Source: Tetracentron sinense (taxonomy: Eukaryota > Streptophyta > Magnoliopsida > Trochodendrales > Trochodendraceae). Taken from it: DNA of 64,000 nt. The stretch lies in NCBI GenBank assembly GCA_015143295.1, contig CM026551.1:17161827-17225826 (forward strand), given 5' to 3'. Shown piece after piece: positions 48,684-60,086 of this stretch (position 1 is the first letter of the stretch; each line of letters starts with the position of its first letter). Below the pieces are notes generated by a model. That model was not told the origin of the DNA and did no database searches. It saw only the letters and a list, made by a program, of their open reading frames with translations. The position numbers and the translations under genes are program-made.

Positions 48684-49120
48684 GTAATTACTCTCTCTCT
48701 CTCTCTCTCTCTCTCTGCTGCGTATTTGAACTTTCTGATCTTGCGGATATTGTCTGATCGAGTAACAACTTCTTTTGGGTTTAATTTGAAATCTATCCTT
48801 TTTCGATTTCTTCTCCCGTTTCATAATTTTTACTCTTATTGCTGGAGAATTCGATTTTTTTTTTTGAAGAGGAACTTTCTATTTAGGTCAATTGTATTAA
48901 TTTTTTTTTTTTACTAAGGTCATATCGAAGATATTGTTTGATAGCCCTAAACTGTAGAGGAACTGAATTGTTTAAATTCTGAAGTGGGAATCTCTTTTCG
49001 TGGATTATATATGTTGCAACTCTAATTTGAAGATTTTGGGATAGTTAACGGCGGGATTTCTATATACACATATATTGATCCTTCACTTTGTTTTGATATT
49101 TTTCATGTTAAATATTGCAG
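48684..49120 (+). other. 5' UTR intron of GOT1
   Basis: The donor AACAG|GTAATT after a pyrimidine-rich leader (about 48605-48683) and the acceptor ATTGCAG|CAGAGAG at 49120 predict a leader intron 50 bp ahead of the ATG. The intron starts with a (CT)n tract (48690-48717). Leader introns are common in housekeeping plant genes. Confidence 0.6.
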
Positions 49121-49170
49121 CAGAGAGTATTCTCATTTGGAAACTCTATTGGTGCATTCAAATCAGCAAA

Positions 49171-49201
49171 ATGATTTCATTTGAGATGAACGACCGGAAA
49201 A
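49171..49201 (+). CDS. GOT1: GOT1 exon 1 (residues 1-11)
   Basis: It encodes MISFEMNDRK and the first base of Lys11; the donor is A|GTAAGT. This ATG was chosen because it matches the family N-terminus. Confidence 0.92.
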
Positions 49202-52200
49202 GTAAGTGCCAAATCTGTTCTTGGTATTTAGGGTCCGTTATTTTGCTTAGACATATGAAGCTTGTCACTTTGCACTTTGACATAGTAGTTGTTAGGAAAT
49301 TTGAGTCACTTTCTCAAGGTTTCTAACATGACTAATTCTTACCATAATGGGATTTCAAGTCTTATCATTTTTTAATGAGACTTGAAATCATTCATTTTGC
49401 TACATTTGAAGTTTTAGGGAATTGCAACCCAAGAGAGGAAAAGCACAATACATTTAGTTCTCAAAAGAAAATTCATATTGTCCTTCGACAAAACTTCCAA
49501 AGTGCTGGACTTTTTAAGTCTCCACAAAAGAATGGACCCCTTAATGACATTTGAAGTATTTTCCCGTGAGACTATATTGTTGAGCCACTTATTTTGTGGT
49601 TTCTTTCCACGGAAATGGACTGCTGAAATTAGTGCTCTTCCTTATCGCTTCTCTTATTATCTATCTGTTATTGCCATTATAATTGTTACTATTTTTATAA
49701 GAAATAAATTGAATTATGAAAGGAAGGAAAGCTAAGGCTAGCACCTGATGGATGAGTGTCTATATACACCATATTTGGCCAACGAGTCACCACTCCTATG
49801 TGTATGGCTGTACAAAATTACTCAAACAATTTATAATCACTTACAATATTTGCAGAACGCCATGAACTAGTAATTTTACATGAATGAAGGCTTTAACTTG
49901 GATCTCTGACTCCTAATAATGTATTGTCTTTGGCATCTAAAGGTTGATTTTAGTGAACTCTTCCTTGTGTGAAACCCCTATGATTCTATTCAGAAGCTCC
50001 AATGTTTATTCCCCAACTACCTGTGTCCCTTGCTTCTTGTTGAATTGTCACAAACCTAGGAATTGTGAAAGTATCGGAACCATATTTGCACTTTTGTCTC
50101 CAAGGAAGATTATACAATGGTTACACCCATGGAATTTCAATTTTTATCTGGAGGTGACTAATGCGAAACATTAATGTATTTCAAAGTCATACCCCAAAGG
50201 AAAAGTTTCTCTCTCTCTCTCTCTCTCTACTATTTTCCAATTTTTTTATTCCTTGATTCTAATTGATTGCCTCTTTGACGAATGATGACCTCAAGTCACA
50301 ATGACAAGGAAACGTCGCTCTTGATTCAACACACTTCCATTGTAGTGTCTTAGTAGATAATGTTACTCTCTCTTTCTCTCTCTACCTCTGTCTCATAACA
50401 TACTTATATAATTCAACCAAAGAAAGAAATTGTAGTATAGTTTTTAGAACTTTGTGGATTGGTTTCAACTCCTATATTTTTTTCATGGATAACGAAGCTT
50501 GTTTATTAAAATAGGTAAATAAATTAAGAGAAAGAGGGTACACAAAGATTCCTAATAAAAGAGAAACGAGAATAATTTTTTTTTGGAACGAGGGTATCCA
50601 GACCTCTTAGAGCTCCCGACTAAGTCCCTCAGGCCGCAGATCCCCTTAACGAGAATACGTCATCATGAGCCAACGAATCTAATTGTCCCATATATACCAA
50701 AATCCGAGTTATAGACATTGGAGAACTTCTGAATGGGAGCGACCAAGTTTCTCAAGAGCCACTTGATAAAAGAACACAATTTTTGAATTGAGGATTCGAC
50801 CTCATTGAGAATTCAGTTGTTTCTCTCTTTTCATATACCACTGCTCACTGCAGAGGGCAGCATGCCCCTAGAAGTGGAGGTGAAGACGCCCTCCAATAAA
50901 TTGAGGTTAATATCTTTTGCCTCCTTGGACAGGAAGATAAAAATCCTGGAAAGAAAAAAGCTATAGATTTGCCACATCATCCGGCAATGGAATAAGAGGT
51001 GAGAACATTTTCTTCAGATCCTCGGCACATGATACATTTGTTTGGCATTTGCATGCCTCAAATGATCAATTGTGTGAACGATCAGGCATAGAGGTCCAAA
51101 GAATGTCTTCACTTTTGTTGGAATAGGTGCCTTCCATATTTTCTTGAACTACAACAATCTAGAGTTTTTTCTTTTCTATCTTTATTTTTTCTTTCCTATT
51201 CCTTCAGATGTTAATATGAACATACCATACTGGATATGAACATAACATACATTGGTTTTTTCTTCTCTTCTTTCCATTTCCTTCAGATGTTAATATGAAC
51301 ATAACATACAATGATTTCCTGTGAGTTACATTATAATGTTGTAATTATTGGTCATAGTCAACTTAAAATGTGGATGATTTAATCCTTAGCCGCACAAAGC
51401 AGTTGTGGATTTACAGCCAGGTATAGAACAAATAACTATTTTCATTGATTTTTATGTGATCAATATGTATTTAAATTCTGTAAATAAAAGTTTAACCTTT
51501 AATTATTGTACTTACAAACATATAAATTATACTTTCTCGATAATATATATATATATATATTTATTTATTTATTTATATATACTTAGGTAGCTTTGTGCAA
51601 ATTTTAAATAAGCTAATAAGTGCATTTTTTTTTTAATAAGTGACCTTTTTACATGAAGCTCACATGGTATAGCCACTTTTCTAAAATAAAAAAGCACTTG
51701 TTAATGAGGACAAGTTAATGGGACAAATAGACTCTTAAATGGGAAGGGCATTTATGGCCTTTAATAAAATTAATGGGGGAAAAATCTCATTTAAGAGCCG
51801 TTTTGACGGAATGGGCTTTTTTAAGCACATATTTAGAAAAAGTAATTGTGGTATTACTTTTTCTAGGCTTAAAAAATATTTATTAATGAGGAGTGAGGAC
51901 AAGTTAATGGGGCTAATAGGCTCTTAAATAGGAAGGGCATTTATGACATTTACTAAAATCAATAGGGTTAAAAAAAAATCCCATTTAAGAGCTGTTTTGA
52001 CAGAATGAGCCTTTGCAAGCTCTTCTTTTAAAAAAAGTAACTATGGTGTCACTTTTTTTTTGAGAGCCCTAAGGCCCCTAATCACTTTTACTTATTGTTT
52101 ATTCATATTTACTCAACATCCTTATTTGCAAATAAGTATTTTTTTCAGCAAATAAGCTAATAAGTAGTGCTTGTTAGTATAGTTGCCAAATGCCCCTTAG

Positions 52201-55200
52201 TCTTTGAGTATAATCTGTACAAAAAGAAAAACTAATATTTTGTCTGTAGGCACTTTTATTTGCTAAAAGATGATAAAAAGGTTATAGTGTAGACTATCTT
52301 AGCTTTGAGCACCACGATATTGCCCTGAAGCAAAGGTTGAACACACAACTAGATATTCTACTTAAGTAATCAAGTAAAGTTGACATCCACATTCATAATT
52401 ATCCAAGAGCTCTATAATGGTTGTCTGACTGATGAATTTTGACTGCCATTCTACATTGAGTTTTTTTTTGTTCCCGAATAACACCCAAAATCACTAAGAG
52501 TTGGAGTCGTCACCTATTCAAATTACGGGGGAGAATAGGATACCCCAAACTATCCAATGGTAAAGTGAATGATCTGAAATAGAGAGTATATAAGAGATTC
52601 AATTGTGCTAAGAGAATGAATTAAGCCCCCTTAGAAACCCGCTAAAAGCGGCTACTCACTTTCTAAATTGTATATTAGACTATGGTATGATATATCAGAG
52701 TACGTATATGCATATACCCCTCAACAAAATGGGGTGGGTGAGCGAAAAATCCATCATCTTCTGGAGGTTGCTCGAAGCTCACTATCAGGAATGAATGTAT
52801 TAAAGAAATATTGGGCTGAAGCAGTAATTACAACGACTTACCTTAGGAACCCTATGTCGTCTCAGGTGTTGAAGTTAAAGTGTTCACATCAAATCCGTTG
52901 TTTGTATCACTCTCTCTTCATCGTTTCTCCACGATTTTTCGATTGTGTGTGTTTCATTAATATTTAGGGTTAAAATAAGACTAAATTGAACCCTAAATTG
53001 ATTCGGGGTATTCTCTTGGGGTATTTTTCTCACATAAGGTATGTAAGTGTTTTGATCATGCGTTGAGAAAATGGCTTGTTACCATGGATGTTACTTTTTT
53101 GAATCCGACCATTTATTTTTTTGTCCTCCTACCTCTCTTCAGGGAAAGCATAGTTAGTTGGAAGAGATGAATTTCTCTTCAGTTTCTCTTCCTACTAGGG
53201 TCCTTGGTGTTCCTTCCCATTATGTTGTTTTGGGTTAGCAATTAGCTCCCACTAATACCACTATTGATGTAGCCTTACATGAGAAGGAGGTGCAAGTTTA
53301 CGCTAGACACAAGAAGGGAGAGGGGACCACTGTAATAAGTCCAGCTAGCAATTCGGATTCCTCAAACCATGTAAAAATTTAGATTCTTCAGAACCATGGT
53401 TAAATTCATATTTAGGTAATCCTAATTCTTCATTGTTGTCTTTGTTTGTTCTTATTACTGGTGACGATAATGTTCTCATTGCCTTACGCAAAAGGAAACA
53501 TTTCTGTATTGTGCATCCTATATATAATTTTGTCTCTTATGCATCTTTGTCTCATTCATATTCTACTTTTTTGTTCTTTGTTTTTTGTGTCCTTACTTTC
53601 TAGGTTCCAGGAGGTGGTCTTTGACCTTAAGTGTTGTGAGGTTATGATGGAAGAGATGGGGCTTTAATCAAAAATGGTATATGAAAAATGGTTGAGTTGA
53701 CTGAAACAAATGAGTAAGCTGGTTGCAAGTGGGTGTTCGCTGTGAAACACAAGCATGATGGGTCAATTGAAATATATAAGGCTAGACTGGTTGTTGAGGG
53801 ATACACCCAGACATATGAGATAGACTCTAGGGAAATGTATGTTTCGGTTGTCAAGATGAATTCTATACGAGTGTATATGTCTCCTCCGCTAGGATTCAAG
53901 CTTCCCAACAGTGAACGAAAGCTCTGCAAATTGAAGAAGTCGATATATGCATTGAAATAGTTCCCTCGGGCTTGGTTTGAGAGATTTAGCTAGGTCGTGA
54001 AGCGGATATATTTTTCTCACAAAGCCATGTTGATCATGATCTCTTTGTGAGACGACGTGGACAGTTTAATTAAAGCTTCAATTTTCTACGATGATTATAA
54101 TGTGGTGAAAGGAAATGACTCCCAAGCAGCATTATGAATCTCGTTATTGAGTTTTTATCGGTCGCATTTTTTTCTCAAAAGATTTTCAAAACTGGTGTTT
54201 TTTTGGGTATTTCTCGCATAAATCTCGTCAATGATTAAAAAATAATTTTAATTGCAGAAAATAGTTATAATATCACAAATTTATAAATTCATTAACCAAA
54301 CTTCAAAACATTCACCATAAACCATAATATCTTGATAACTCAATTCTTTATCAAAACATATAAACTGATAAAAAAAAGAAGAAAATCTCGACATTTTAAA
54401 AGAGAAAAATGGTTTAAATCGAGATATTTTGTAAATCTTGCGATACATATGTGACAAAAAGAGAAAATTGTATTTTTCGCGAGTTTTTAAAATGCCATGA
54501 TAAAATCAGAGCTTTAAAATTTAGATGTTTTTCTCAGGAGAAATTGAGTATTTCTCACGAGATTTGTAACAATGCCCCCAAGAGATCCAAAATTTGAAGA
54601 AATTTCTAGCACAAGAGTTTGAGATAAAGGATCTTAGAAGTCTCAAGTATTTTTTGTGTATAGAGGTGCTCGATAAAAAAAACATCTTCGTATTACAGTG
54701 AAAGTATACCTTAAGACATGCGCTTAAGCTAGGTTCTTGACCAGCATACACCTTGATTGGGCTAAATTGTAAGTCTAGTATTAGTTAAGGATAGTTTCTA
54801 GAAGATAAAGAGTTGTATGAAAGACAAGTTGATCTTCTTCTTTATCTTTCTCTCACGAAGCCCGACATTGCATATGTTGTCAGTGTGGTGAGTCATTTAA
54901 TGCATGAACCACGGATTGCTTTTTAAGAAGTAGATGAGAGGATCTTATGGTACTGGAATGCCACTCTAACTCCAGAAAAAGGCCTATTATTTGTTAATCA
55001 TGGACATCTTCGGCTAGAAACTTACACTAATGCTGACTGTGTAGAAAATATTGATGACCGAAGGTCTATCACATGTATTGTAACTTTCTTGGAAGGGTGT
55101 GGCTGAATTGTCGTGGCTGAAAATCTTATTGCGAGATTTGGAAATAAAGGTGAATATTCCAGCGAAGTTGTTATGTGATAAAAAGGCAGCCATTAGCATT

Positions 55201-56806
55201 ACTTAGAATCCGGTCAAACATGATTGTACTAAACACATAGAGATCAACATGCACTTCATCGGAGAGCAAGTTATTTCTCAGAGTCTTATGTTTATTGTTT
55301 GTTACCGCATAAAATCAGGTAGCTGATATTCTCACTAAAGGTATTGTCAAGGCTAACTTAGAAGTTGTTCTTACCAAGCTGGATAAGCTTGAGGGGGAGT
55401 GTTGAGATATAAGCTTCTTGTTGATATAGATACACCATATCATGTCATTAAAGATATTATTGTAATCATCTTTTATTTGTGATATAATAGAAAAATGAAT
55501 GGGGGTGGGGGGGACAACCCTTAAGTTTTCTCTCTCCATCTTTTTCTCTTCTTCTATTTCTTCTCTTTCTCTTTCTCTTTTTCTTCCTCTATTTTTCTAG
55601 GGTTTCACACTTGCTACTTTTTTTAAAAAAAAATTATTTGTTCTTCTAACACTTTTAGTTAAAAGTTAAAACCATGCGGCAGTTGTATAAAGCATAGTTG
55701 CGGGAAGTTATGTACAAGGTGTAAAACTCGTTTCCAAGACACTTTTCAAGAAGCTCATTTCCATCATGTTTCATTTAGTGGTCAAAGAAGGCTATGTATC
55801 TAGGAAGTGACAAGTCTAAAGCCTATAATATAAATCCTAAGCAAATTTTAATGGATTGAAACCCAAGACACCTACTTCTCCACAAATATCCCAGGTAAGA
55901 TAAAATATATGGTATGGTTGGCGTAAGATAATGGGAATGAGGCACCTTTATCTCATTCTTGCTGTCCATTTCCTTGGGAATTTTTGAGCTCGCTTCCCGC
56001 TTCTGCTTTGCTTGTTTTCACTTCTCGCTTTGGTAACTATGGTACAAAGTCTTTGCTTGTTTTCGCTTCTCGCTTTGGTGTCCTCCTGATGTAATCTTAA
56101 AGATGTTTAATTTTCTAGAACTGCTAGGAGGACTAAAAAGGCACTTAACATCTTATGCTTCTAAATCAACAGAGGCATTTAGTAAAAAAAAATGTTGCAC
56201 CCCACTCCCCACCTTCCTTCTCAAGAGGCATAACAAAAGTTTGAGAATTGTGCTTCCACAGTTCGTAAAAAGAAAAACAAAAAGAAAAAGAAATAGTGAA
56301 TTGATTCCTGTTGCATATCAATGCTTGGAAAATGTAGACTTCTTTCTAGCCCTTAAACTGTGCCATATTCTGCGTTTAATATTGCTTATCAGCTTCTTAC
56401 TTGTTCTTGAAAATGTTTAGTTGGGCCTTGTATATTCTTTTCCATACCAAGTCCCTGATCTTCTCAAAACGTAATTCTGAAATGGAAACAGAGATCGGGC
56501 TAGGATTGACAGGCTTTGGCATATTTTTCTCATTTTTGGGAATTTTATTCTTCTTCGACAAGGGACTTCTTGCCATGGGAAATGTAAGTAAATCGTTTTA
56601 ATCTCAACTTGCTCACATCCCTTTTATAATTCATTTGTTTTATCTTCATCCGTTTTGATTATTGCAATGGGAAATGTGATACTTGCTTAAGCATTGACTT
56701 ATTTGTGTGATATGTAAATCAGATCCTCTTCTTGTCTGGGGTGATGTTAACCATTGGAATGAAGTCCACCATGCAATTCTTCATGAAGCGCCAGAACTAC
56801 AAGGTC

Positions 56807-56841
<35 letters not shown>

Positions 56842-57595
56842 CTTTTTTTTTGTTCCCTCAAATGGTTCTTTTCTTTAATGATTGGACAGGGTACAATTTC
56901 TTTTGGCACTGGCTTCCTCTTGGTCCTCATAGGGTGGCCTATCATGGGCATGATCTTCGAGGCATATGGGTTTATAGTACTCTTCAGGTTTTGTTTTCTT
57001 CCATAGTTTCTTAGTGTTAAAAGATATTTAAAGTAGTCTTGGTTGCTAATGAGATCTCATATGCAGTGGCTTCTGGCCGACACTCGCAGTGTTTCTACAG
57101 AGGATACCCATTCTTGGTTGGGTGTTCCAACAACCGTTTGTGACATCGGTAAGGCTATACCTTCTTCAGGGAAATTTTTGTGTGAGATTGGCCCATCATC
57201 TGGACCATCCAACTTGTGGCCTAGCTCTTGGATGGGTTATGAGATCCATAAGTATTATGGCCATCCAAAGCTTGGGCCACGTAGGTTCTAAAATTCCAGG
57301 GCATAATGTGTTGGCACTAGGCAATATTATCTATATGTTAATTGAATATCTTTTTGGATCATCAGAGTCCTTTATATAGTTCATACTGAATAATAGTGTT
57401 TGGGCAGTGATGATTTATTCTTGCATTTTTTTATCGGAATGATTTATTCTTGCATTCTGAACTATTCCCCTTCCCCACAAAGGAAATTTTTTTTTTTGTT
57501 AAAGCGGCATTTGATCCCATTGATAGATGGAGGTTTGATTTTTTCTTTTCATGCAGTTCTTTGATCGGTACAGAGGCAAACGGGTGCCAGTATGA
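49171..57595 (+). CDS. GOT1: GOT1 vesicle transport protein gene, six coding exons, 140 aa
   Basis: Joining 49171-49201, 56492-56583, 56723-56803, 56890-56987, 57067-57148 and 57557-57595 gives an uninterrupted 423-nt frame. It begins MISFEMNDRKKIGLGLTGFG, contains FFFDKGLLAMGN, TIGMKSTMQFFMKRQNYKGT and FWPTLAVF, and ends FFDRYRGKRVPV. This matches the GOT1/SFT2-like plant family in sequence and length (about 140 aa, four predicted membrane segments). GOT1 proteins are small Golgi/ER membrane proteins that promote ER-to-Golgi and Golgi traffic. All introns have GT..AG ends. Coding intron 1 is about 7.3 kb and filled with retroelement debris; the others are 79-408 bp. Confidence 0.95.
49240..49515. 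repeat. dispersed repeat, copy B, in GOT1 intron 1
   Basis: It matches 12955-13195 (CACTTTGCACTTTGACATAGTAG, CTAATTCTTACCATA, GCACAATACATTTAGTTCTCAA, TTCATATTGTCC). Copy B holds an extra stretch with an inverted motif (TTTCAAGTC...GACTTGAAA). Confidence 0.6.
50480..51115 (-). pseudogene. LINE zinc-binding tail remnant in GOT1 intron 1
   Basis: The minus-strand pieces read CSHLLFHCRMMWQIYSFFLS, then ESSIQKLCSFIKWLLRNLVA, a zf-RVT domain followed by the usual C-terminal helix of plant LINE pol. Stops and frameshifts interrupt it. Plus strand 50400-50520 resembles an AT-rich tail. Confidence 0.6.
51596..52195. repeat. MITE-like repeat with internal 190-bp duplication
   Basis: AGGACAAGTTAATGGG...AAATGGGAAGGGCATTTATGG and AGGACAAGTTAATGGGG...AAATAGGAAGGGCATTTATGA are about 190 bp apart, followed by CCATTTAAGAGC.GTTTTGAC in both. 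Outer words AAGCTAATAAGTGCA / GCTAATAAGTAGTGC and GTTGCCAAATGCCCC fit a hAT-type MITE. The ends are not fixed. Confidence 0.6.
54122..54578. mobile_element. MITE-like insertion in Copia RT
   Basis: The Copia frame breaks after GGAAATGACTCCCAAG and resumes at CAATGCCCCCAAGAGATCC; the repeated AATG.C.CCCAAG is a likely imperfect target duplication of about 9-11 bp. The insert has AT-rich sequence with opposed ATCTCG / CGAGAT words near the ends (TATTTCTCGCATAAATCTCG, GTATTTCTCACGAGATT). A Mutator-type origin is possible given the duplication length. Confidence 0.6.
55400..55609 (+). repeat. Copia 3' LTR
   Basis: It starts TGTTGAGATATAAG directly after the polypurine tract and probably ends at CTAGGGTTTCACA (55609). 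The 3' end is inferred from the CA dinucleotide; a matching 5' LTR was not found. Confidence 0.6.
55610..56491. other. remaining 3' part of GOT1 intron 1
   Basis: Ordinary intron sequence. An open frame at 56103-56420 shows no recognisable similarity and lies just before the exon 2 acceptor. Confidence 0.5.
56492..56583 (+). CDS. GOT1: GOT1 exon 2
   Basis: It encodes IGLGLTGFGIFFSFLGILFF and FDKGLLAMGN: the first hydrophobic segment and loop. Acceptor AAACAG|AG, donor AAT|GTAAGT. Confidence 0.95.
56723..56803 (+). CDS. GOT1: GOT1 exon 3
   Basis: It encodes ILFLSGVMLTIGMKSTMQFF then MKRQNYK, 27 codons in phase 0. Acceptor AATCAG|ATC, donor AAG|GTCGAA. The next intron carries a (CT)n run at about 56810-56838. 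Confidence 0.95.
56890..56987 (+). CDS. GOT1: GOT1 exon 4
   Basis: It encodes GTISFGTGFLLVLIGWPIMG then MIFEAYGFIVLF. Acceptor GACAG|GGT; the donor AG|GTTTTG splits a Ser codon. Confidence 0.95.
57067..57148 (+). CDS. GOT1: GOT1 exon 5
   Basis: It encodes GFWPTLAVFLQRIPILGWVF then QQPFVTS. Acceptor ATGCAG|T, donor TCG|GTAAGG. Confidence 0.95.
57557..57595 (+). CDS. GOT1: GOT1 exon 6 and stop
   Basis: It encodes FFDRYRGKRVPV followed by TGA. The acceptor is ATGCAG|TTC. Confidence 0.93.
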   Translation, partial: FFDRYRGKRVPV

Positions 57596-58095
57596 GGATA
57601 CTAAACCATATTAGAAGCAAAGATCAAATGCGGCAGGCCACCCTGTAAGATAAATAGTGCCTGACCAGGACTCACCCAACATCTGTGATTTGGTTCATTT
57701 AGTAACAGTTGAAATTGTTACTTAAATTTTCTTTTTGGGTGCTACAATGTTTACTTGATTGATGACATGACCTTCACCTGTATAATTCAACATTCTTTGC
57801 TTCTTTTTTCTCAATATATCATTTTTTATTCTTAAAATGTTATGCTCAGGACCTTAGATGTCTTCAGCCGTTTGGTGTGGTCGCATGTGTCCTCAATCTG
57901 GACTTTTAATTGGGTAATCACTTGGGATGGCTATGATCATGAAATAACTCCAACGACGACTTGAATTTTCCAAGCAAAAAAACCTTAATTAGAACTATTC
58001 AAGTGAACCCAAAATCATGCGACTGGTGAATTATTGGGGGGAATGTTAGTGGTAGTGCTTACACATCGACTCTCCCAAATTTTTTTTTTTTTTTT
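57596..58095 (+). other. GOT1 3' UTR and downstream flank
   Basis: AT-rich sequence after the stop. TTCTCAATATATCATTTTTTATTC near 57810-57830 may include the cleavage region. No gene is seen before the fold-back structure at 58096. Confidence 0.45.
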
Positions 58096-58210
58096 GGGGT
58101 AAATGTAAAAATACTCAACTCACACACATATAGGCCAACTACACACATGGCAAGTCTTGTGTGGGTGTGGTTGACCTATGTGTGTCAGTTGAGTATTATT
58201 ACATTTCCCC
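58096..58210. repeat. fold-back element
   Basis: 58096-58146 (GGGGTAAATGTAAAAATACTC...) and 58159-58210 (...GAGTATTATTACATTTCCCC) are imperfect reverse complements of about 50 bp with a 12-nt spacer. It is followed by a 15-nt C run (58207-58221) and a GGCCGTGTGTGTGGTTGGCC block to 58300. Confidence 0.75.
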
Positions 58211-58615
58211 CCCCCCCCCCCACCCCCACACACACACTCACAAAAAAAGAGGGGGTTATACTTCCCCTTGAGTTGGACGGCCGTGTGTGTGGTTGGCCTA
58301 GCCGCCTAGGGGTTATACTACCAAAAAACCAAAAAAAAAATAGTCCCAGATTGGTAAATGATGTGCTACCTTGGTTCCACTATCCCATAGATTGTTACAC
58401 ATTAATTGTTTTTTTTTTTTCATGTTTCCTGTGCGATTTATGCTACCTCTCCAACTGGTTAATACTATGAAAGTGATATGAAAAAGTCTTGACATTCTGG
58501 GAAAATGCCTTGAAATTTGAGGGAGTGGATGTGTAGGCAATTACCCACTCCTTGTTTTGAATTGATCTGGAGTTGGTTAAACCAAAAAAAAAAAGAGTTA
58601 CCTTATGGGTGTGTT

Positions 58616-58643
58616 GGGGGGGGGGGGGGGGGGGGGGGGGGGG
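58616..58643. repeat. 28-nt poly-G tract
   Basis: An uninterrupted G run on plus, 54 bp upstream of a Helitron 3' end at 58697. Its true length is uncertain because such runs are difficult to sequence. Confidence 0.8.
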
Positions 58644-58696
58644 AAGGAATAAATAAGATTGATGGTCTTCATCCGGTTGATTCTGGTTATTATAGA

Positions 58697-58952
58697 CTAG
58701 CGGGTAGCATGTGCGATGCACGTGAGAGCGAGGGGAAGGAGTTAAAAGCGACACATGTTAACCCGCGGGTGCGATTGAACTCTCCCCAAGTTCAATCACG
58801 ATCGACTGTGATTCTATTCTTTAAATAGATAGATGAGGGTAGTTTGGGAATCAAAGTAAAACATTAAATTAAGTGTTTGTTTTATATAAGGGTAGTTTAG
58901 GAATTTTGAAAATTTCAGGCTACGCCTGCCTCTCCCATTATAATAGTAAAGA
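58697..58952 (-). mobile_element. Helitron-like element
   Basis: On the minus strand the 5' end is TCTTTACTATTATAATGGG (58952 downward) and the 3' end CACGTGC-ATC-GCACATG-CTACCCGCTAG, ending at 58697 and followed by T. The 5' flank is T rather than A. It includes the palindrome words and CCTCGCTCTCACGTG. Confidence 0.75.
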
Positions 58953-59009
58953 AATGCAACTCATTCGATTTGAATACCTTTTCTATTTATAATTATTAAA
59001 TTTTAAACA

Positions 59010-59560
59010 AAAAATAATCCCCTCCTTGCCCAGAGGAGGAGATTTTCCGTCTCACCTCCCTTTTCGTGCCATGTGTCCCATTTTTTACTCCCTTAAATTG
59101 TGGTTAAGATTCACTAACCCTTAGGGTTAAAGTATCTAACCTTGGGTTTTAGAAGAAAAAAATTAATCACATGGGTTAAAACTTGTTAACCATAGTTCAA
59201 AGGAGCTTTATGAGAGTTAGTCCCCTCCTCAACCTTTATTGCTGTGTTTTTTAGGGATATTATTTTTATAAATATTTTAATACTTTTAATATTAAAAGAG
59301 ATTAAATATATTTTTTAAAACCAAGGATGGGTGGTGAACCCAACGAGTGGGTGAATCTTAACCACAATTAATGTGTGTCAAAAGGACATGTGGCAACCTT
59401 AGGGGCATAACCGGATTCCCCCAATCCAGTTATAACAGTAGAGGATTTGGTTTCTAAATCCTTTAAAAGAAGTGATAAGGAGACCCGTGAAGACTACTGG
59501 ATTGCTTAACCTTAGGGATGAGTAAATCTTAACCACAGATCGGGAGGGTTAAAAAATGGG
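59010..59560. repeat. Helitron-core-related repeats, opposed pair
   Basis: 59010-59240 (plus) has GCCATGTGTCCCATTTTTTA, ATTGTGGTTAAGATTCAC and CCTTAGGGTTAA between CCCTCCTTGCCCAGAGGAGG and GTCCCCTCCTCAACC. 59310-59420 and 59510-59560 carry the same core on the minus strand. None has TC/CTAG ends. Confidence 0.6.
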
Positions 59561-59814
59561 GCGTGGATCAATGAGGACCGGCATTTCGTTACATAAATGC
59601 AACCCCGGAAAAGATAAGTATTTTCCATCATAAATAATAGCAAGAGAAATGGCTGTCATTTTCTAACATGCGCCAGAGGAAAAAATAAACACTTAAAAAG
59701 GCCGCCGAGAAATCTAGACAAAGACAAAGCCAAAGCGAAAGCAAAACCCACTCATTTGAAATGCACGAAAGATAAGGAAGAGAGTAGCAGAAGAAGAACA
59801 AAGACAGACCAAAA

Positions 59815-60086
59815 ATGGCTAATCTGAGTTTGGCCATGGACTCTGCGTTTTGGGACCTGAACATTTCGACCCCTCAAACCCTAGATGGCGTGGCTCGGTC
59901 CGTACCCGGCGAGCCCTTTCCGCTGGACGGTGCCCGAGCCAGTCGAGTCCTTCGAGCTCAGCAGCTCTCCCTATTGGGCAATGGTTTCCCTCTCGGCATC
60001 ATCCCTTCTTACTCTCCGACTTCTCAGAAGGAGCTGGGCTCCTTCTCTCTTCACTCTCTCTTGCTCAGACCCTCCACTTCCAACTG
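59815..60086 (+). CDS. TGD4: TGD4 first coding exon (partial gene)
   Basis: The exon begins MANLSLAMDSAFWDLNISTP and continues with TLDGVARSVPGEPFPL and IIPSYSPTSQKELGSFSLHS. The block WDL-x-STP-x-TL-x-G-x-AR-x-VP-x2-P-x-PL and the later IPS-x-SP match the N-terminus of Arabidopsis TGD4 (TRIGALACTOSYLDIACYLGLYCEROL 4). That family is a plastid outer-envelope beta-barrel protein that binds phosphatidic acid and takes part in lipid import from the ER. The donor TG|GTAAGA splits a Trp codon. The rest of the gene lies beyond 64000. A second Met at residue 8 (59836) is an alternative start. 5' UTR purine-rich sequence precedes it. Confidence 0.88.

Larger units (their letters stand above)
52668..55609 (+). 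pseudogene. decayed Copia retrotransposon (integrase to 3' LTR) in GOT1 intron 1
   Basis: In order: the integrase end (YTPQQNGVGERKIHHLLEVA), a connection region with RKRKHFCIVHPIYNFVSYAS (about 53490-53560), RT pieces (WVFAVKHKHDGSIEIYKARL; LCKLKKSIYALK), RNase H pieces (TYTNADCVENIDDRRSI; HDCTKHIEINMHFI-like), the polypurine tract GAGGGGGAG (55391-55399) and an LTR beginning TGTTGAGATATAAG. Numerous stops and frameshifts make it inactive. A MITE interrupts RT at about 54122-54578. The 5' part and 5' LTR are missing. Confidence 0.85.

Noticed and set aside
49944-50174. 76-codon plus-strand frame in GOT1 intron 1
   Set aside because: No family resemblance and it lies between transposon remnants; the GOT1 frame is complete without it.
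56707-57379. Frames overlapping GOT1 exons in other phases
   Set aside because: They arise from reading through the exons and introns; the spliced GOT1 frame accounts for the similarity.
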